64,000 nt of DNA from Janthinobacterium tructae. GTDB taxonomy: Bacteria; Pseudomonadota; Gammaproteobacteria; Burkholderiales; Burkholderiaceae_D. The stretch is taken from positions 1,798,001 through 1,862,000 of the forward strand of contig NZ_CP041185.1 in assembly GCF_006517255.1 (NCBI RefSeq). Direction: 5' to 3'. The notes under the pieces were generated by a model. It did no database searches. It had not been told where the DNA came from and saw only the letters and a list, made by a program, of their open reading frames with translations. Position numbers and translations under genes: made by a program. The number at the start of each line of letters is the position of its first letter. Positions within the stretch are counted from its first letter, which is position 1. Shown here one piece after another: positions 51,039 to 59,245 of the stretch.

Positions 51039-51983
51039 ATGGCATATCCTATCGAACACAAACTGGTGATCGGGGTCGCTTCCAGCGCCCTGTTCGACCT
51101 GGCCGAATCGCACCAGGTCTACCTCGACAACGGCCCCGAGGAATACCGCAAGTACCAGGAAACGCATATCGACACGGTCTTGCCGCGCGGCGTGGCCTTT
51201 CCCTTCATCCGCCGCTTCCTGAACATCAACAAACACTATCCGCGCCAGTCGCCAGTGGAAGTGGTGCTGTTTTCGCGCAATTCGCCGGAAACGGGTTTGC
51301 GCGTGATGCACTCGATCGCCCACTACGGCCTGGATATTTCGCGCGCCGCCTTCATGACGGGCAAGTCGCCCTACCCCTACCTGCCGGCCTTCAACGCCTC
51401 GCTCTTCCTCAGCGCGAATGAAGGCGACGTGCGCAGCGCGCTGGCCTGCAACTATCCGGCCGGCCTGGTGCTGCCATCGCGCACGGAAGACGACGAGAAC
51501 GACGAAGAACTGCGCGTGGCCTTCGATTTCGACGGCGTGATCGCCGACGACGAAGCGGAAACCGTCTTCAAGCGCAACAATGACGTCGATGAATTCCACG
51601 CCCATGAAACCCTGAACGTGGGCACGCCGCACCGCCCCGGCCCGCTGGCCGACCTGTTCCAGAAGCTGGCCACCATGCAGCGCCTGGAAGAAAAGGCGCA
51701 GCGGCGCGACCCCGGCTACAAGAAGATCCTGCGCATCGCCATCATCACGGCGCGCAATGCGCCCTCGCACGAGCGCGTCGTGACGACCCTGAAAAGCTGG
51801 GGCGTGGCGGCCGACGAGACGTTTTTCCTCGGTGGCATGGACAAGTCGCGCGTGCTGGCCGTGTTCAAGCCGCATATCTTCTTCGACGACCAGCTGAGCC
51901 ATTTGAAGTCAGCCGGCGGCACAATACCGATGGTGCATGTGCCTTTCGGTATCGCGAATATGCGCGCGGGCGATGGTCTATAA
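51039..51983 (+). CDS. Cytosolic 5'-nucleotidase (NT5C1-like family)
   Basis: This 314-residue protein is of the 5'-nucleotidase family related to eukaryotic cytosolic 5'-nucleotidase I. It opens with KLVIGVASSALFDL (replacing the classical first HAD motif) and includes VVLFSRNSPETGLRVMHSI, the HAD-like nucleophile segment RVAFDFDGVIADDEAE near residue 160, ITARNAPSHERVV, and HIFFDDQLSHLK (acidic motif). It dephosphorylates nucleoside monophosphates in the cytoplasm. Its promoter is at 50982. Its stop codon overlaps the -10 element of mfd, which follows 87 bases later. Confidence 0.85.
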   Translation: MAYPIEHKLVIGVASSALFDLAESHQVYLDNGPEEYRKYQETHIDTVLPRGVAFPFIRRFLNINKHYPRQSPVEVVLFSRNSPETGLRVMHSIAHYGLDISRAAFMTGKSPYPYLPAFNASLFLSANEGDVRSALACNYPAGLVLPSRTEDDENDEELRVAFDFDGVIADDEAETVFKRNNDVDEFHAHETLNVGTPHRPGPLADLFQKLATMQRLEEKAQRRDPGYKKILRIAIITARNAPSHERVVTTLKSWGVAADETFFLGGMDKSRVLAVFKPHIFFDDQLSHLKSAGGTIPMVHVPFGIANMRAGDGL

Positions 51984-51984
51984 T
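51979..51984 (+). promoter_or_regulatory. TATAAT -10 element of mfd
   Basis: TATAAT within GGTCTATAATCG overlaps the stop codon of the nucleotidase gene and lies 87 bases before mfd. The flanking 12-mer is the same as in front of mrcA. No good -35 hexamer is visible. Confidence 0.45.
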
Positions 51985-52070
51985 CGTGCCTGCTGGCGCC
52001 TTCATGAAGGGCGCCGCACGCAATACAGCCTTTCCTGTCAACTGCCTCTGCCACTAGTGTCATCGCCTGC

Positions 52071-55000
52071 ATGTCCTTAGACTTAACAAAAGCCCTCCCC
52101 AAGCCCGGCAACCGCTACGCGCTGCCCGCCCTGTATGGTTCATCCGACGCCTATGCCCTGGCGCTGGCCGCTTTGGCCTTGAAAGCGCGGGGCCAGATGC
52201 TGGCCGTGGTGGTGGCGCAGGCCAGCGACGGCCAGCGCCTGCTCGATGAAATCCCGTGGTTTGGCGGCAAGGAACTGCGCTGCCATCTGCTGCCGGACTG
52301 GGAAACCCTGCCCTACGACGCCTTTTCGCCGCACCAGGACCTGGTCTCCGAACGCCTGGCCACCCTGCACGAAATCCAGACGCGCCAGTGCGACGTGCTG
52401 ATCGTGCCGGCCACCACGGCGCTGGTGCGCCTGGCGCCGCCGTCGTTCCTCGCTGCCTACACCTTCTTCTTCAAGAAGGGCGAAAAGCTCGACGAAGCGC
52501 GCCTGAAGTCGCAGCTGACCCTGGCCGGCTACAGCCATGTCTCGCAAGTGATGTCGCCCGGCGAATACTCGGTGCGCGGCGGCCTGCTCGACCTGTTCCC
52601 CATGGGTTCGGCCCTGCCCTACCGCCTGGACCTGTTCGGCGACACCATCGAGACCATCCGCACGTTCGACGCCGATACCCAGCGCTCGCTCTACCCCGTG
52701 CACGAAGTGCGGCTGCTGCCGGGGCGCGAATTTCCCATGGACGAAGCGGCGCGCACCACCTTCCGCAACCGCTGGCGCGAACAGTTCGAGGGCGACCCGT
52801 CGCGCTCGGTGGTCTACAAGGACATCAGCAGCGGCATCGCTTCGGCCGGTATCGAATACTATCTGCCCCTGTTCTTCGAGCAGACGGCCACCCTGTTCGA
52901 CTACCTGCCGCCCGACGCTTCTCTGGCCCTGGTGGGCGAGATCGACGCTGCCATCGGGCGCTTCTGGACCGATACCCAGTCGCGCTACCGCTTTTTGAAG
53001 GCCGACCGCGAGCGGCCGATCCTGCCGCCCGAATCGCTGTTCCTGTCCGACGAGCAGTTCTTCGGCCTGGCCAAGCCCTACCCGCGCCTGGCGATTGCGA
53101 AATCGAACGACGCGCTGGCCTCCGAACTGTCGGCGCCCGTGCCGAACATCGCCGTCAACCGCCGCGCCGACGACCCGCTGGCCAACCTGCGCAGCTATCT
53201 GCTGCAAGCGGGCCGCCGCGTGATGATCTGCGCCGAATCGAACGGCCGCCGCGAAACCTTGCAGCAGTACTTCACCGAATACGATCTGCACCTGACGCCG
53301 GTGGAAGGCAGCGACGGTTTTCTGCAGTCCGACGCCAAACTGATGCTGGGCGTGGCGCCGCTGCATGCGGGCTTCGAGCTGTTCACGCCGGACGGCAATC
53401 TGGCCTTCATCACCGAGACGGAACTGTATGCCGGTTCCGGCCGCAGGGTCGGCACCAAGAAGCAGGAAGGCGTGACGCAGGTCGAGTCGATGGTGCGCGA
53501 CCTGTCGGAGCTGAAAATCGGCGACCCCGTGGTGCACATCAACCACGGCATCGGGCGCTACATGGGCCTGACCAGCATGGACCTGGGCGAAGGCGAGACG
53601 GAATTTTTGCACCTCGAGTACGCCAAGGACACCAAGCTGTACGTGCCAGTGTCACAGCTGCATGTGATCTCGCGCTATTCGGGCGCTTCGCCGGAAGACG
53701 CGCCGCTGCACTCGCTCGGCTCGGGCCAGTGGGAAAAGGCGAAAAAACGCGCGGCCGAACAGGTGCGCGACACGGCCGCCGAGCTGCTCAACCTGTATGC
53801 GCGCCGCGCGCTGCGCCAGGGCCACTCGTTCGAATTCTCGTCACACGACTACCAGCGCTTCGCCGACAGCTTCGGCTTCGACGAGACGCCGGACCAGGCC
53901 GAGGCCATCCGCAACGTCATCAAGGACATGACCTCGGGCAAACCGATGGACCGCCTGGTGTGCGGCGACGTCGGCTTCGGCAAGACGGAAGTGGCGCTGC
54001 GCGCGGCTTTTATTGCCGTGATGGGCGGCAAGCAGGTGGCGATCCTGGCGCCCACCACCCTGCTGGCCGAGCAGCATGCGCAAACCTTCGCCGACCGCTT
54101 CGCCGACTGGCCCGTGCGCATCGCCGAATTGTCGCGCTTCCGCAGCGGCAAGGAGATCACGCAGGCGTTCAAGGGCATGGCCGACGGCACCATCGACATC
54201 GTCATCGGCACGCATAAACTGCTGTCGGACGACGTGAAGTTTACCCGTTTGGGCCTGGTCATCATCGACGAGGAACACAGGTTCGGCGTGCGCCAGAAGG
54301 AAGCCCTGAAAGCCTTGCGCGCGGAAGTGGACGTGCTGACCCTGACGGCTACGCCGATCCCGCGCACCCTGGGCATGGCGCTGGAAGGCTTGCGCGACTT
54401 TTCCATCATCGCCACGGCGCCGCAAAAGCGCCTGGCCATCAAAACGTTCGTGCGCAGCGAAGGCGAGGCGATCATCCGCGAAGCGTGTCTGCGCGAACTC
54501 AAACGCGGCGGCCAGATCTACTTCCTGCACAACGAGGTGGAAACCATCCAGAACCGCCTGGCCATGCTGACGGAACTGCTGCCCGAGGCGCGCATCGCCG
54601 TGGCGCACGGCCAGATGCACGAGCGCGACCTGGAAAAGGTCATGCGCGACTTCGTCGCCCAGCGTTTCAACATTTTGCTGTGCACGACCATCATCGAAAC
54701 GGGCATCGACGTGCCGACGGCGAACACCATCATCATGCACCGCGCCGACAAGTTCGGCCTGGCGCAGCTGCACCAGCTGCGCGGCCGCGTGGGCCGTTCG
54801 CATCACCAGGCCTACGCCTACCTGCTGGTGCACGACGTGCAGGGCCTGACCAAACTGGCGCAGCGCCGCCTGGACGCCATCCAGCAGATGGAAGAACTGG
54901 GCAGCGGCTTTTACCTGGCCATGCACGACCTGGAAATCCGCGGTGCCGGCGAAGTGCTGGGCGAGAACCAGTCGGGCGAGATGACGGAAATCGGCTTCCA

Positions 55001-55514
55001 GCTGTATTCGGACATGCTGCACGAAGCCGTGCGCTCGCTGAAAGCCGGCAAGGAGCCGGACCTGGCCGCGCCGCTGGCCTCGACGACGGAAATCAATCTG
55101 CACGTGCCGGCCCTGCTGCCAGCCGATTTTTGCGGCGACGTGCATGAACGCCTGTCGATCTACAAGCGCCTGGCCAATTGCGCCACGCCAGAGAAGATCG
55201 ACGATATCCAGGAAGAGCTGATCGACCGCTTCGGCAAGCTGCCCGACCCCGTGAAAGCGCTGATCGAGACGCATCGCCTGCGCATCGCGGCGAAAACCGT
55301 GGGCATCGTCAAGATCGATGTGCATGGCGAGGCGGCCACCTTGCAATTCATGGCCAAGCCCCCCATCGACCCGATGCGCATCATCGACTTGATCCAGAAG
55401 AACCGCCATATCAAGCTGCATGGCCAGGACAAGCTGAAAATTACGGCCGCCATGCCCGACCTGGCCGCGCGCGTGACGCAGATCAAGACCACCATCAAGC
55501 AATTGACGGTGTAG
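52071..55514 (+). CDS. mfd: Transcription-repair coupling factor
   Basis: This 1147-residue ATP-dependent translocase (E. coli Mfd has 1148) removes RNA polymerase stalled at DNA lesions and recruits UvrA. An N-terminal UvrB-like module includes LPDWETLPYDAFSPHQDLVSERL. The RNA-polymerase-interacting CarD-like domain starts near residue 475 (GDPVVHINHGIGRYMGL). The RecG-like motor follows, with Walker A GDVGFGKTE (near 631), DEEH (IIDEEHRFG, near 732), TATPIPRTL and the TRG region. A C-terminal D7 domain closes it. The 17-base gap to serB suggests they may share a transcript. Nothing is unusual. Confidence 0.97.
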   Translation: MSLDLTKALPKPGNRYALPALYGSSDAYALALAALALKARGQMLAVVVAQASDGQRLLDEIPWFGGKELRCHLLPDWETLPYDAFSPHQDLVSERLATLHEIQTRQCDVLIVPATTALVRLAPPSFLAAYTFFFKKGEKLDEARLKSQLTLAGYSHVSQVMSPGEYSVRGGLLDLFPMGSALPYRLDLFGDTIETIRTFDADTQRSLYPVHEVRLLPGREFPMDEAARTTFRNRWREQFEGDPSRSVVYKDISSGIASAGIEYYLPLFFEQTATLFDYLPPDASLALVGEIDAAIGRFWTDTQSRYRFLKADRERPILPPESLFLSDEQFFGLAKPYPRLAIAKSNDALASELSAPVPNIAVNRRADDPLANLRSYLLQAGRRVMICAESNGRRETLQQYFTEYDLHLTPVEGSDGFLQSDAKLMLGVAPLHAGFELFTPDGNLAFITETELYAGSGRRVGTKKQEGVTQVESMVRDLSELKIGDPVVHINHGIGRYMGLTSMDLGEGETEFLHLEYAKDTKLYVPVSQLHVISRYSGASPEDAPLHSLGSGQWEKAKKRAAEQVRDTAAELLNLYARRALRQGHSFEFSSHDYQRFADSFGFDETPDQAEAIRNVIKDMTSGKPMDRLVCGDVGFGKTEVALRAAFIAVMGGKQVAILAPTTLLAEQHAQTFADRFADWPVRIAELSRFRSGKEITQAFKGMADGTIDIVIGTHKLLSDDVKFTRLGLVIIDEEHRFGVRQKEALKALRAEVDVLTLTATPIPRTLGMALEGLRDFSIIATAPQKRLAIKTFVRSEGEAIIREACLRELKRGGQIYFLHNEVETIQNRLAMLTELLPEARIAVAHGQMHERDLEKVMRDFVAQRFNILLCTTIIETGIDVPTANTIIMHRADKFGLAQLHQLRGRVGRSHHQAYAYLLVHDVQGLTKLAQRRLDAIQQMEELGSGFYLAMHDLEIRGAGEVLGENQSGEMTEIGFQLYSDMLHEAVRSLKAGKEPDLAAPLASTTEINLHVPALLPADFCGDVHERLSIYKRLANCATPEKIDDIQEELIDRFGKLPDPVKALIETHRLRIAAKTVGIVKIDVHGEAATLQFMAKPPIDPMRIIDLIQKNRHIKLHGQDKLKITAAMPDLAARVTQIKTTIKQLTV

Positions 55515-55545
55515 ACCATTTCGACCATTTATGCAGGATAGCCCC

Positions 55546-56412
55546 ATGACCAACACGACTTCCATCACCATGAACCTGATCCTGCAGGGCCTGGACGGCG
55601 ATAGCGCCCGGCTCGAACGCATCGCCGCCCTGGCCGCGCCCACCTCCATCACGCGCCTGGGGCCGAACGCCGTGCGCTGCGAGCAGATCGCCTATTCGCC
55701 CGCGCTGCGGCCCACCATCGAAGTGGCGGCCCAGGCGGCGCAGCTGGACGCCACTTACATGATGGGCCAGCGCGAACTGCGTGAATTCAAGCTCGTGGCG
55801 ATGGACATGGATTCGACCCTGATCACCATCGAGTGCATCGATGAAATCGCCGACATGCAGGGCCTCAAACCGCAAGTGGCGGCCATCACGGAAGCGGCCA
55901 TGCGCGGCGAGCTCGATTTCGCGGCCAGCCTGAAGCAGCGCGTGGCCCTGCTCGAAGGCCTGGACGCATCGGCGCTGCAGCGCGTCTACGACGAGCGCCT
56001 GAAGCTGTCGCCGGGCGCGGAAACCATGCTGGCGGCCGTGCAAAAGGCCGGCTTGAAAACCCTGCTGGTGTCGGGCGGCTTTACTTTCTTTACGGAACGT
56101 CTGAAGCAACGCCTGGGCCTCGACTACACGCACGCCAACGAACTGGAAATCGTCGATGGCAAGCTGACGGGCAAAGTGTTAGGGGGCATCGTCGACGCCG
56201 AGGAAAAGCAGCGCACGGTCGAGCGCGTGTGCGCGCAGATGGGCATAACGCCAGCGCAAGCCATCGTCATGGGCGACGGCGCCAACGACTTGAAAATGAT
56301 GGGCATCGCCGGCCTGTCGGTCGCCTTCCGCGCCAAGCCGGTGGTACGCTCGCAAGCCGATGTGGCGCTGAACTTTGTGGGGCTCGATGGCTTGCTCAAC
56401 GTATTGAGCTGA
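55546..56412 (+). CDS. serB: Phosphoserine phosphatase
   Basis: This 288-residue HAD-family enzyme performs the last step of serine synthesis (phosphoserine to serine). The nucleophile motif DMDST is at residues 87-91, with motif II LLVSGGFTFFTERLKQ and motif IV GDGANDLKMMGIAGLSVAF. The N-terminal 80 residues form the ACT-like domain seen in SerB of this type. The ATG at 55546 has AGGA 8 bases upstream. An ATG five codons earlier (55531) lacks a ribosome site. It lies just after mfd. Confidence 0.94.
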   Translation: MTNTTSITMNLILQGLDGDSARLERIAALAAPTSITRLGPNAVRCEQIAYSPALRPTIEVAAQAAQLDATYMMGQRELREFKLVAMDMDSTLITIECIDEIADMQGLKPQVAAITEAAMRGELDFAASLKQRVALLEGLDASALQRVYDERLKLSPGAETMLAAVQKAGLKTLLVSGGFTFFTERLKQRLGLDYTHANELEIVDGKLTGKVLGGIVDAEEKQRTVERVCAQMGITPAQAIVMGDGANDLKMMGIAGLSVAFRAKPVVRSQADVALNFVGLDGLLNVLS

Positions 56413-56503
56413 GTTGGCGCCTGGCGGCGCGCGCACGATGGCATATTTTTGCTATATTGCAAACTTGTGACTACCAAGCTTGCCCATCGTGAAAGAACAC
56501 CGC

Positions 56504-57232
56504 ATGCCGCCACCGCTGCCAGAAGAGATACAACGCCACCTGGACTTGTTTGTCGCCGCTGCGCAAACGGCCTTCGGGGATGACCTTGCCGCCGCCGTGC
56601 TGTTCGGCTCGGCCGCCGATGGGCAGGTACGTGCCACCTCCGACGTCAACCTGCTGTTGCTGCTCAAGCGCTTTACGCCGCAGACGGCAGATGCGCTGCG
56701 CGGGTCCTTGCGCCTGGCGCACGCCGCCATCGATTTGCAGGTCATGTTCCTGCTCGAGCGCGAATTGACGCAGGCCGCCGACGCCTTCGCCGTCAAGTTC
56801 GCCGACATCATCGCGCGCCATCGAGTACTGCTGGGCAATGATCCTTTCGCCAGCCTGCACACCAGCCGCGACGCCATGCTGCGCCGGCTGCGGCAAGTGC
56901 TGCTGAACCAGCAGGTGCGCATGCGCGAACGGTACATGCTATTGAGCCTGAATGAAGAACAGCTGGCCGGCGCCATCGCCGACGCGGCCGCTCCCCTGCG
57001 TGCGGCCGCGGCCTCGCTGGCGCAGCTGGAGGGCAAGCCCGCGCAGTCCGGCAAGCAGGCGCTCGAAGCGTTTGTCGAGCAGCTGGGCGAACCGGCCCTG
57101 CACGCGGCCCTGCAAGCCATGTCGACGGCGCGCGAAACGGCTCGCCTGGCGCCGGGGCAGGCCATGCCCGCCTTCACCAGCCTGATGGCCATTACCGAAC
57201 GCCTGCGCGAACACGCGGAGCAGATGCAGTGA
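56504..57232 (+). CDS. Nucleotidyltransferase-fold protein, possibly degenerate
   Basis: This 242-residue cytosolic protein has a Pol-beta-type nucleotidyltransferase start: AAAVLFGSAADGQVRATSDVNLLLLL, with the GS motif at residues 35-36. Active enzymes carry Asp-x-Asp after the GS motif; here it reads Asp47-Val48-Asn49, so metal binding may be impaired. The remainder is helical (LLNQQVRMRERYMLLSLNEEQ). ATG 56504 is taken as start; a GTG at 56489 and a TTG at 56480 are alternatives and no ribosome site decides. Its stop overlaps the GTG of the next gene (GTGA, 57229-57232), tying it to the TIGR04222/MNIO set. Confidence 0.72.
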   Translation: MPPPLPEEIQRHLDLFVAAAQTAFGDDLAAAVLFGSAADGQVRATSDVNLLLLLKRFTPQTADALRGSLRLAHAAIDLQVMFLLERELTQAADAFAVKFADIIARHRVLLGNDPFASLHTSRDAMLRRLRQVLLNQQVRMRERYMLLSLNEEQLAGAIADAAAPLRAAAASLAQLEGKPAQSGKQALEAFVEQLGEPALHAALQAMSTARETARLAPGQAMPAFTSLMAITERLREHAEQMQ

Positions 57233-58143
57233 ACGGCGTCAATCCGTTCGACTGGAGCGGTCCCTGGTTCCTGCTGGCCTACCTGATCTTCGGCCTGCTC
57301 GTGTACTACCTCGCGCGCGAGCTGCTGATCCGCCAGGAATTGCGCAATCCACATGCCCAGCTGTCACTCGCCGATGACCCGTACCGCATCGCCTTCCTGC
57401 GCGGCGGCGCGCTCGAAGCCGTGAAGATCGCCGCCATCGTGCTGGTCGACCGCGGCTTGCTGCGCGCCGATGGCCCGCTGCTGGAAACGGCCAGCGCCGA
57501 CAGTCTGCGCTTCGCCAGCCATGACATCGAACGCGACGTGCTGCGGCTGTACCTGGGCCGCCAGGGCCACAGCAAGGAACTGGCCGCGCAGGCCGACATG
57601 CTGCCATCGTGCCGCGCCTACCAGGACTCCTTGACCCAGCAGGAATTACTGGTCGGCCCGCCGCTGCTGCGCCGGCGCGAACGCATCACCTGGCCCGCGC
57701 ACTATTTGCTGCTGACGGTGGCCGCCGTCAAGGCCGTCATCGCCATCAGCCGCCAGCACTACAACTTGCTGTTCCTGGCGCTGCTGCTGGCGATCTTCCT
57801 GCTCATGCTGCGCGGCTTGCGCACCCAGGCGAGCAGCTGGAGCGCGCAGCGGCTGCTGACCGACCTGCGCATGCTGTTTGGCCGGCTGAACCAGCGCGCA
57901 GCGCGCCTGCAGGCGGGCAGCAGCAGCGCCGACATGGCCCTGCTGGCCGCCATCTTCGGCCTCGGCGCCCTGCCCCTGTCCGTGTACGCATATGTTGGCG
58001 AGCTGTACCCGGTGCCCCGGCACAGCAGCGACTCCTCGTCCGGTGGCACGGGCGACTCGTCATCGGGCGGCGGTGATGGCGGCGGCGATGGCGGCGGCAG
58101 CGGCTGTGGCGGTTGCGGCGGTGGCGGCGGCTGTGGCAGTTAG
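57229..58143 (+). CDS. TIGR04222-type membrane protein with Gly/Ser/Cys-rich tail
   Basis: This 304-residue inner-membrane protein has spans near 13-33, 155-173, 178-196 and 235-258, and the family-like element DPYRIAFLRGGALEAVKIA at 50-68. The last 40 residues (265-304) are low-complexity Ser/Gly/Asp, then Gly with three Cys (293, 296, 302). As I recall, families of this type are defined by a hydrophobic core next to a low-complexity tail and often neighbour DUF692 proteins, as here. It starts with GTG overlapping the nucleotidyltransferase stop, and the MNIO gene starts inside or at its end. The tail is a plausible substrate for cysteine modification. The function is unknown. Confidence 0.75.
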   Translation: MNGVNPFDWSGPWFLLAYLIFGLLVYYLARELLIRQELRNPHAQLSLADDPYRIAFLRGGALEAVKIAAIVLVDRGLLRADGPLLETASADSLRFASHDIERDVLRLYLGRQGHSKELAAQADMLPSCRAYQDSLTQQELLVGPPLLRRRERITWPAHYLLLTVAAVKAVIAISRQHYNLLFLALLLAIFLLMLRGLRTQASSWSAQRLLTDLRMLFGRLNQRAARLQAGSSSADMALLAAIFGLGALPLSVYAYVGELYPVPRHSSDSSSGGTGDSSSGGGDGGGDGGGSGCGGCGGGGGCGS

Positions 58144-58987
58144 CCAGGAAACCGTGCGCGACCGCGTCGGCCTGGGCTGGCGCGGCGAACTGGCTACCGG
58201 CATCCTGTCCAACCTGGCGCGGATTGACGTGCTGGAAGTGATCGCCGACGACTATTACCACGCCCCGCGCGCCGACATCGCCGCCCTGTGCAGCCTGGCG
58301 CGCCAGGTGCCGGTGAGCCTGCACGGCGTGGGCATGGGGCTGGCCTCGACGATTCCCGCCGACCCGCGCCGCCTGCATGCGATGGCGCGCCTGATGAAGA
58401 CGGTACAGGCGGAGTCGTGGTCAGAGCATATGAGTTTCGTGCGCGCCGGCGGCGTGGAAATCGGCCACCTGGCGGCGCCACCGCGCACGCCGCTCAGCGC
58501 CGCCGGCGCGATCGCCAATATCGCGCTGGCCACGCGCATCGTCGGCAGCGCGCCGCTGATGGAAAACATCGCCACTTTGATCGACCCGCCGGCCAGCACC
58601 CTGGACGAAGCCGAGTGGCTGGCGCAGATTCTCCACGGCGCGCACGTGCCGCTGCTGCTGGACCTGCACAACCTGTATGCGAATGCCGTCAATTTTGGGG
58701 CAGCGCCGGAGCAATTGCTGCTGCGCCTGCCCCTGGACAGGGTCGGCGCCGTGCACCTGAGTGGCGGCCACTGGATAGCCGCGCCGGGCGGCGGCCAGCG
58801 CTTGCTGGACGACCATCTGCACGACGTGCCGCCCGCCGTCTTCGCTTTACTGACCCAGCTGGCGCGCCATGCGCCGCAGCCCCTGACGGTGATCGTCGAA
58901 CGCGACGGCAATTACCCGTCGTTCGAGCATGTGCTGGGCCAGCTGGAGCTGGCGCGCGCGGCCTTGCGCGCGGGGCGAGACGCATGA
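58133..58987 (+). CDS. DUF692 / multinuclear non-heme iron oxidative enzyme (MNIO) family protein
   Basis: This roughly 284-residue TIM-barrel protein has the metal-ligand motifs of the family in order: SLHGVGMGLAS, SWSEHMSF, LMENIATL, LLDLHNLYANAVNFG, AVHLSGGHW, DDHLHDVP and VIVERDGNYPSF. Characterised members use two or three irons and oxygen to remodel Cys (or other residues) in ribosomally made peptides. The start is uncertain. GTG 58133 overlaps the upstream gene and gives a normal N-terminus before VGLGWRGELA; GTG 58121 and GTG 58154 (with AGGA close by) also fit. The stop overlaps the next ATG (ATGA). Confidence 0.88.
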   Translation: MAVSQETVRDRVGLGWRGELATGILSNLARIDVLEVIADDYYHAPRADIAALCSLARQVPVSLHGVGMGLASTIPADPRRLHAMARLMKTVQAESWSEHMSFVRAGGVEIGHLAAPPRTPLSAAGAIANIALATRIVGSAPLMENIATLIDPPASTLDEAEWLAQILHGAHVPLLLDLHNLYANAVNFGAAPEQLLLRLPLDRVGAVHLSGGHWIAAPGGGQRLLDDHLHDVPPAVFALLTQLARHAPQPLTVIVERDGNYPSFEHVLGQLELARAALRAGRDA

Positions 58988-59241
58988 GTTCTCCCGCACT
59001 GGAAACCTATCTGGCAAGGCTGTACACGGACGACGCCCTGCGTGCCGCCTTCCTGCTCGAACCCCGGGCGCAAGCCTTGCTGCATGGCTTGTCGCAGCAG
59101 GAAGCGGAGGCGATGGCGGCGATGGATCGCGTCGGCCTGCAGATGGCGGCGGCCAGCTATCGCGCCAAGCGCGCCGCGCACGGTGGCAGGGCGAAGCCAG
59201 CGCAGCGCTGGTGGCGCCGGCTGCTGGCTGCCTGGACCTGA
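58984..59241 (+). CDS. Small helical partner protein of the MNIO gene (85 residues)
   Basis: This 85-residue protein has no Cys and no signal. It is predicted helical over residues 4-62 (ALETYLARLYTDDALRAAFL, then GLSQQEAEAMAAMDRVGLQMAAASY), with a basic Trp/Arg-rich C-terminus (RWWRRLLAAW). The first helices resemble small LigA-like or leader-binding helical modules, but I am not certain. It overlaps the MNIO stop by 4 bases, so it is translationally coupled and is probably the partner or recognition subunit such enzymes often need. It lacks the Cys expected of a peptide substrate. It ends 4 bases before the convergent hydrolase gene. Confidence 0.7.
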   Translation: MSSPALETYLARLYTDDALRAAFLLEPRAQALLHGLSQQEAEAMAAMDRVGLQMAAASYRAKRAAHGGRAKPAQRWWRRLLAAWT

Positions 59242-59245
59242 CAGC

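Noticed and set aside
53841..55652. A 603-codon minus-strand open frame opposite mfd
   Set aside because: It is antisense to the motor domain of mfd, which is complete with all motifs.
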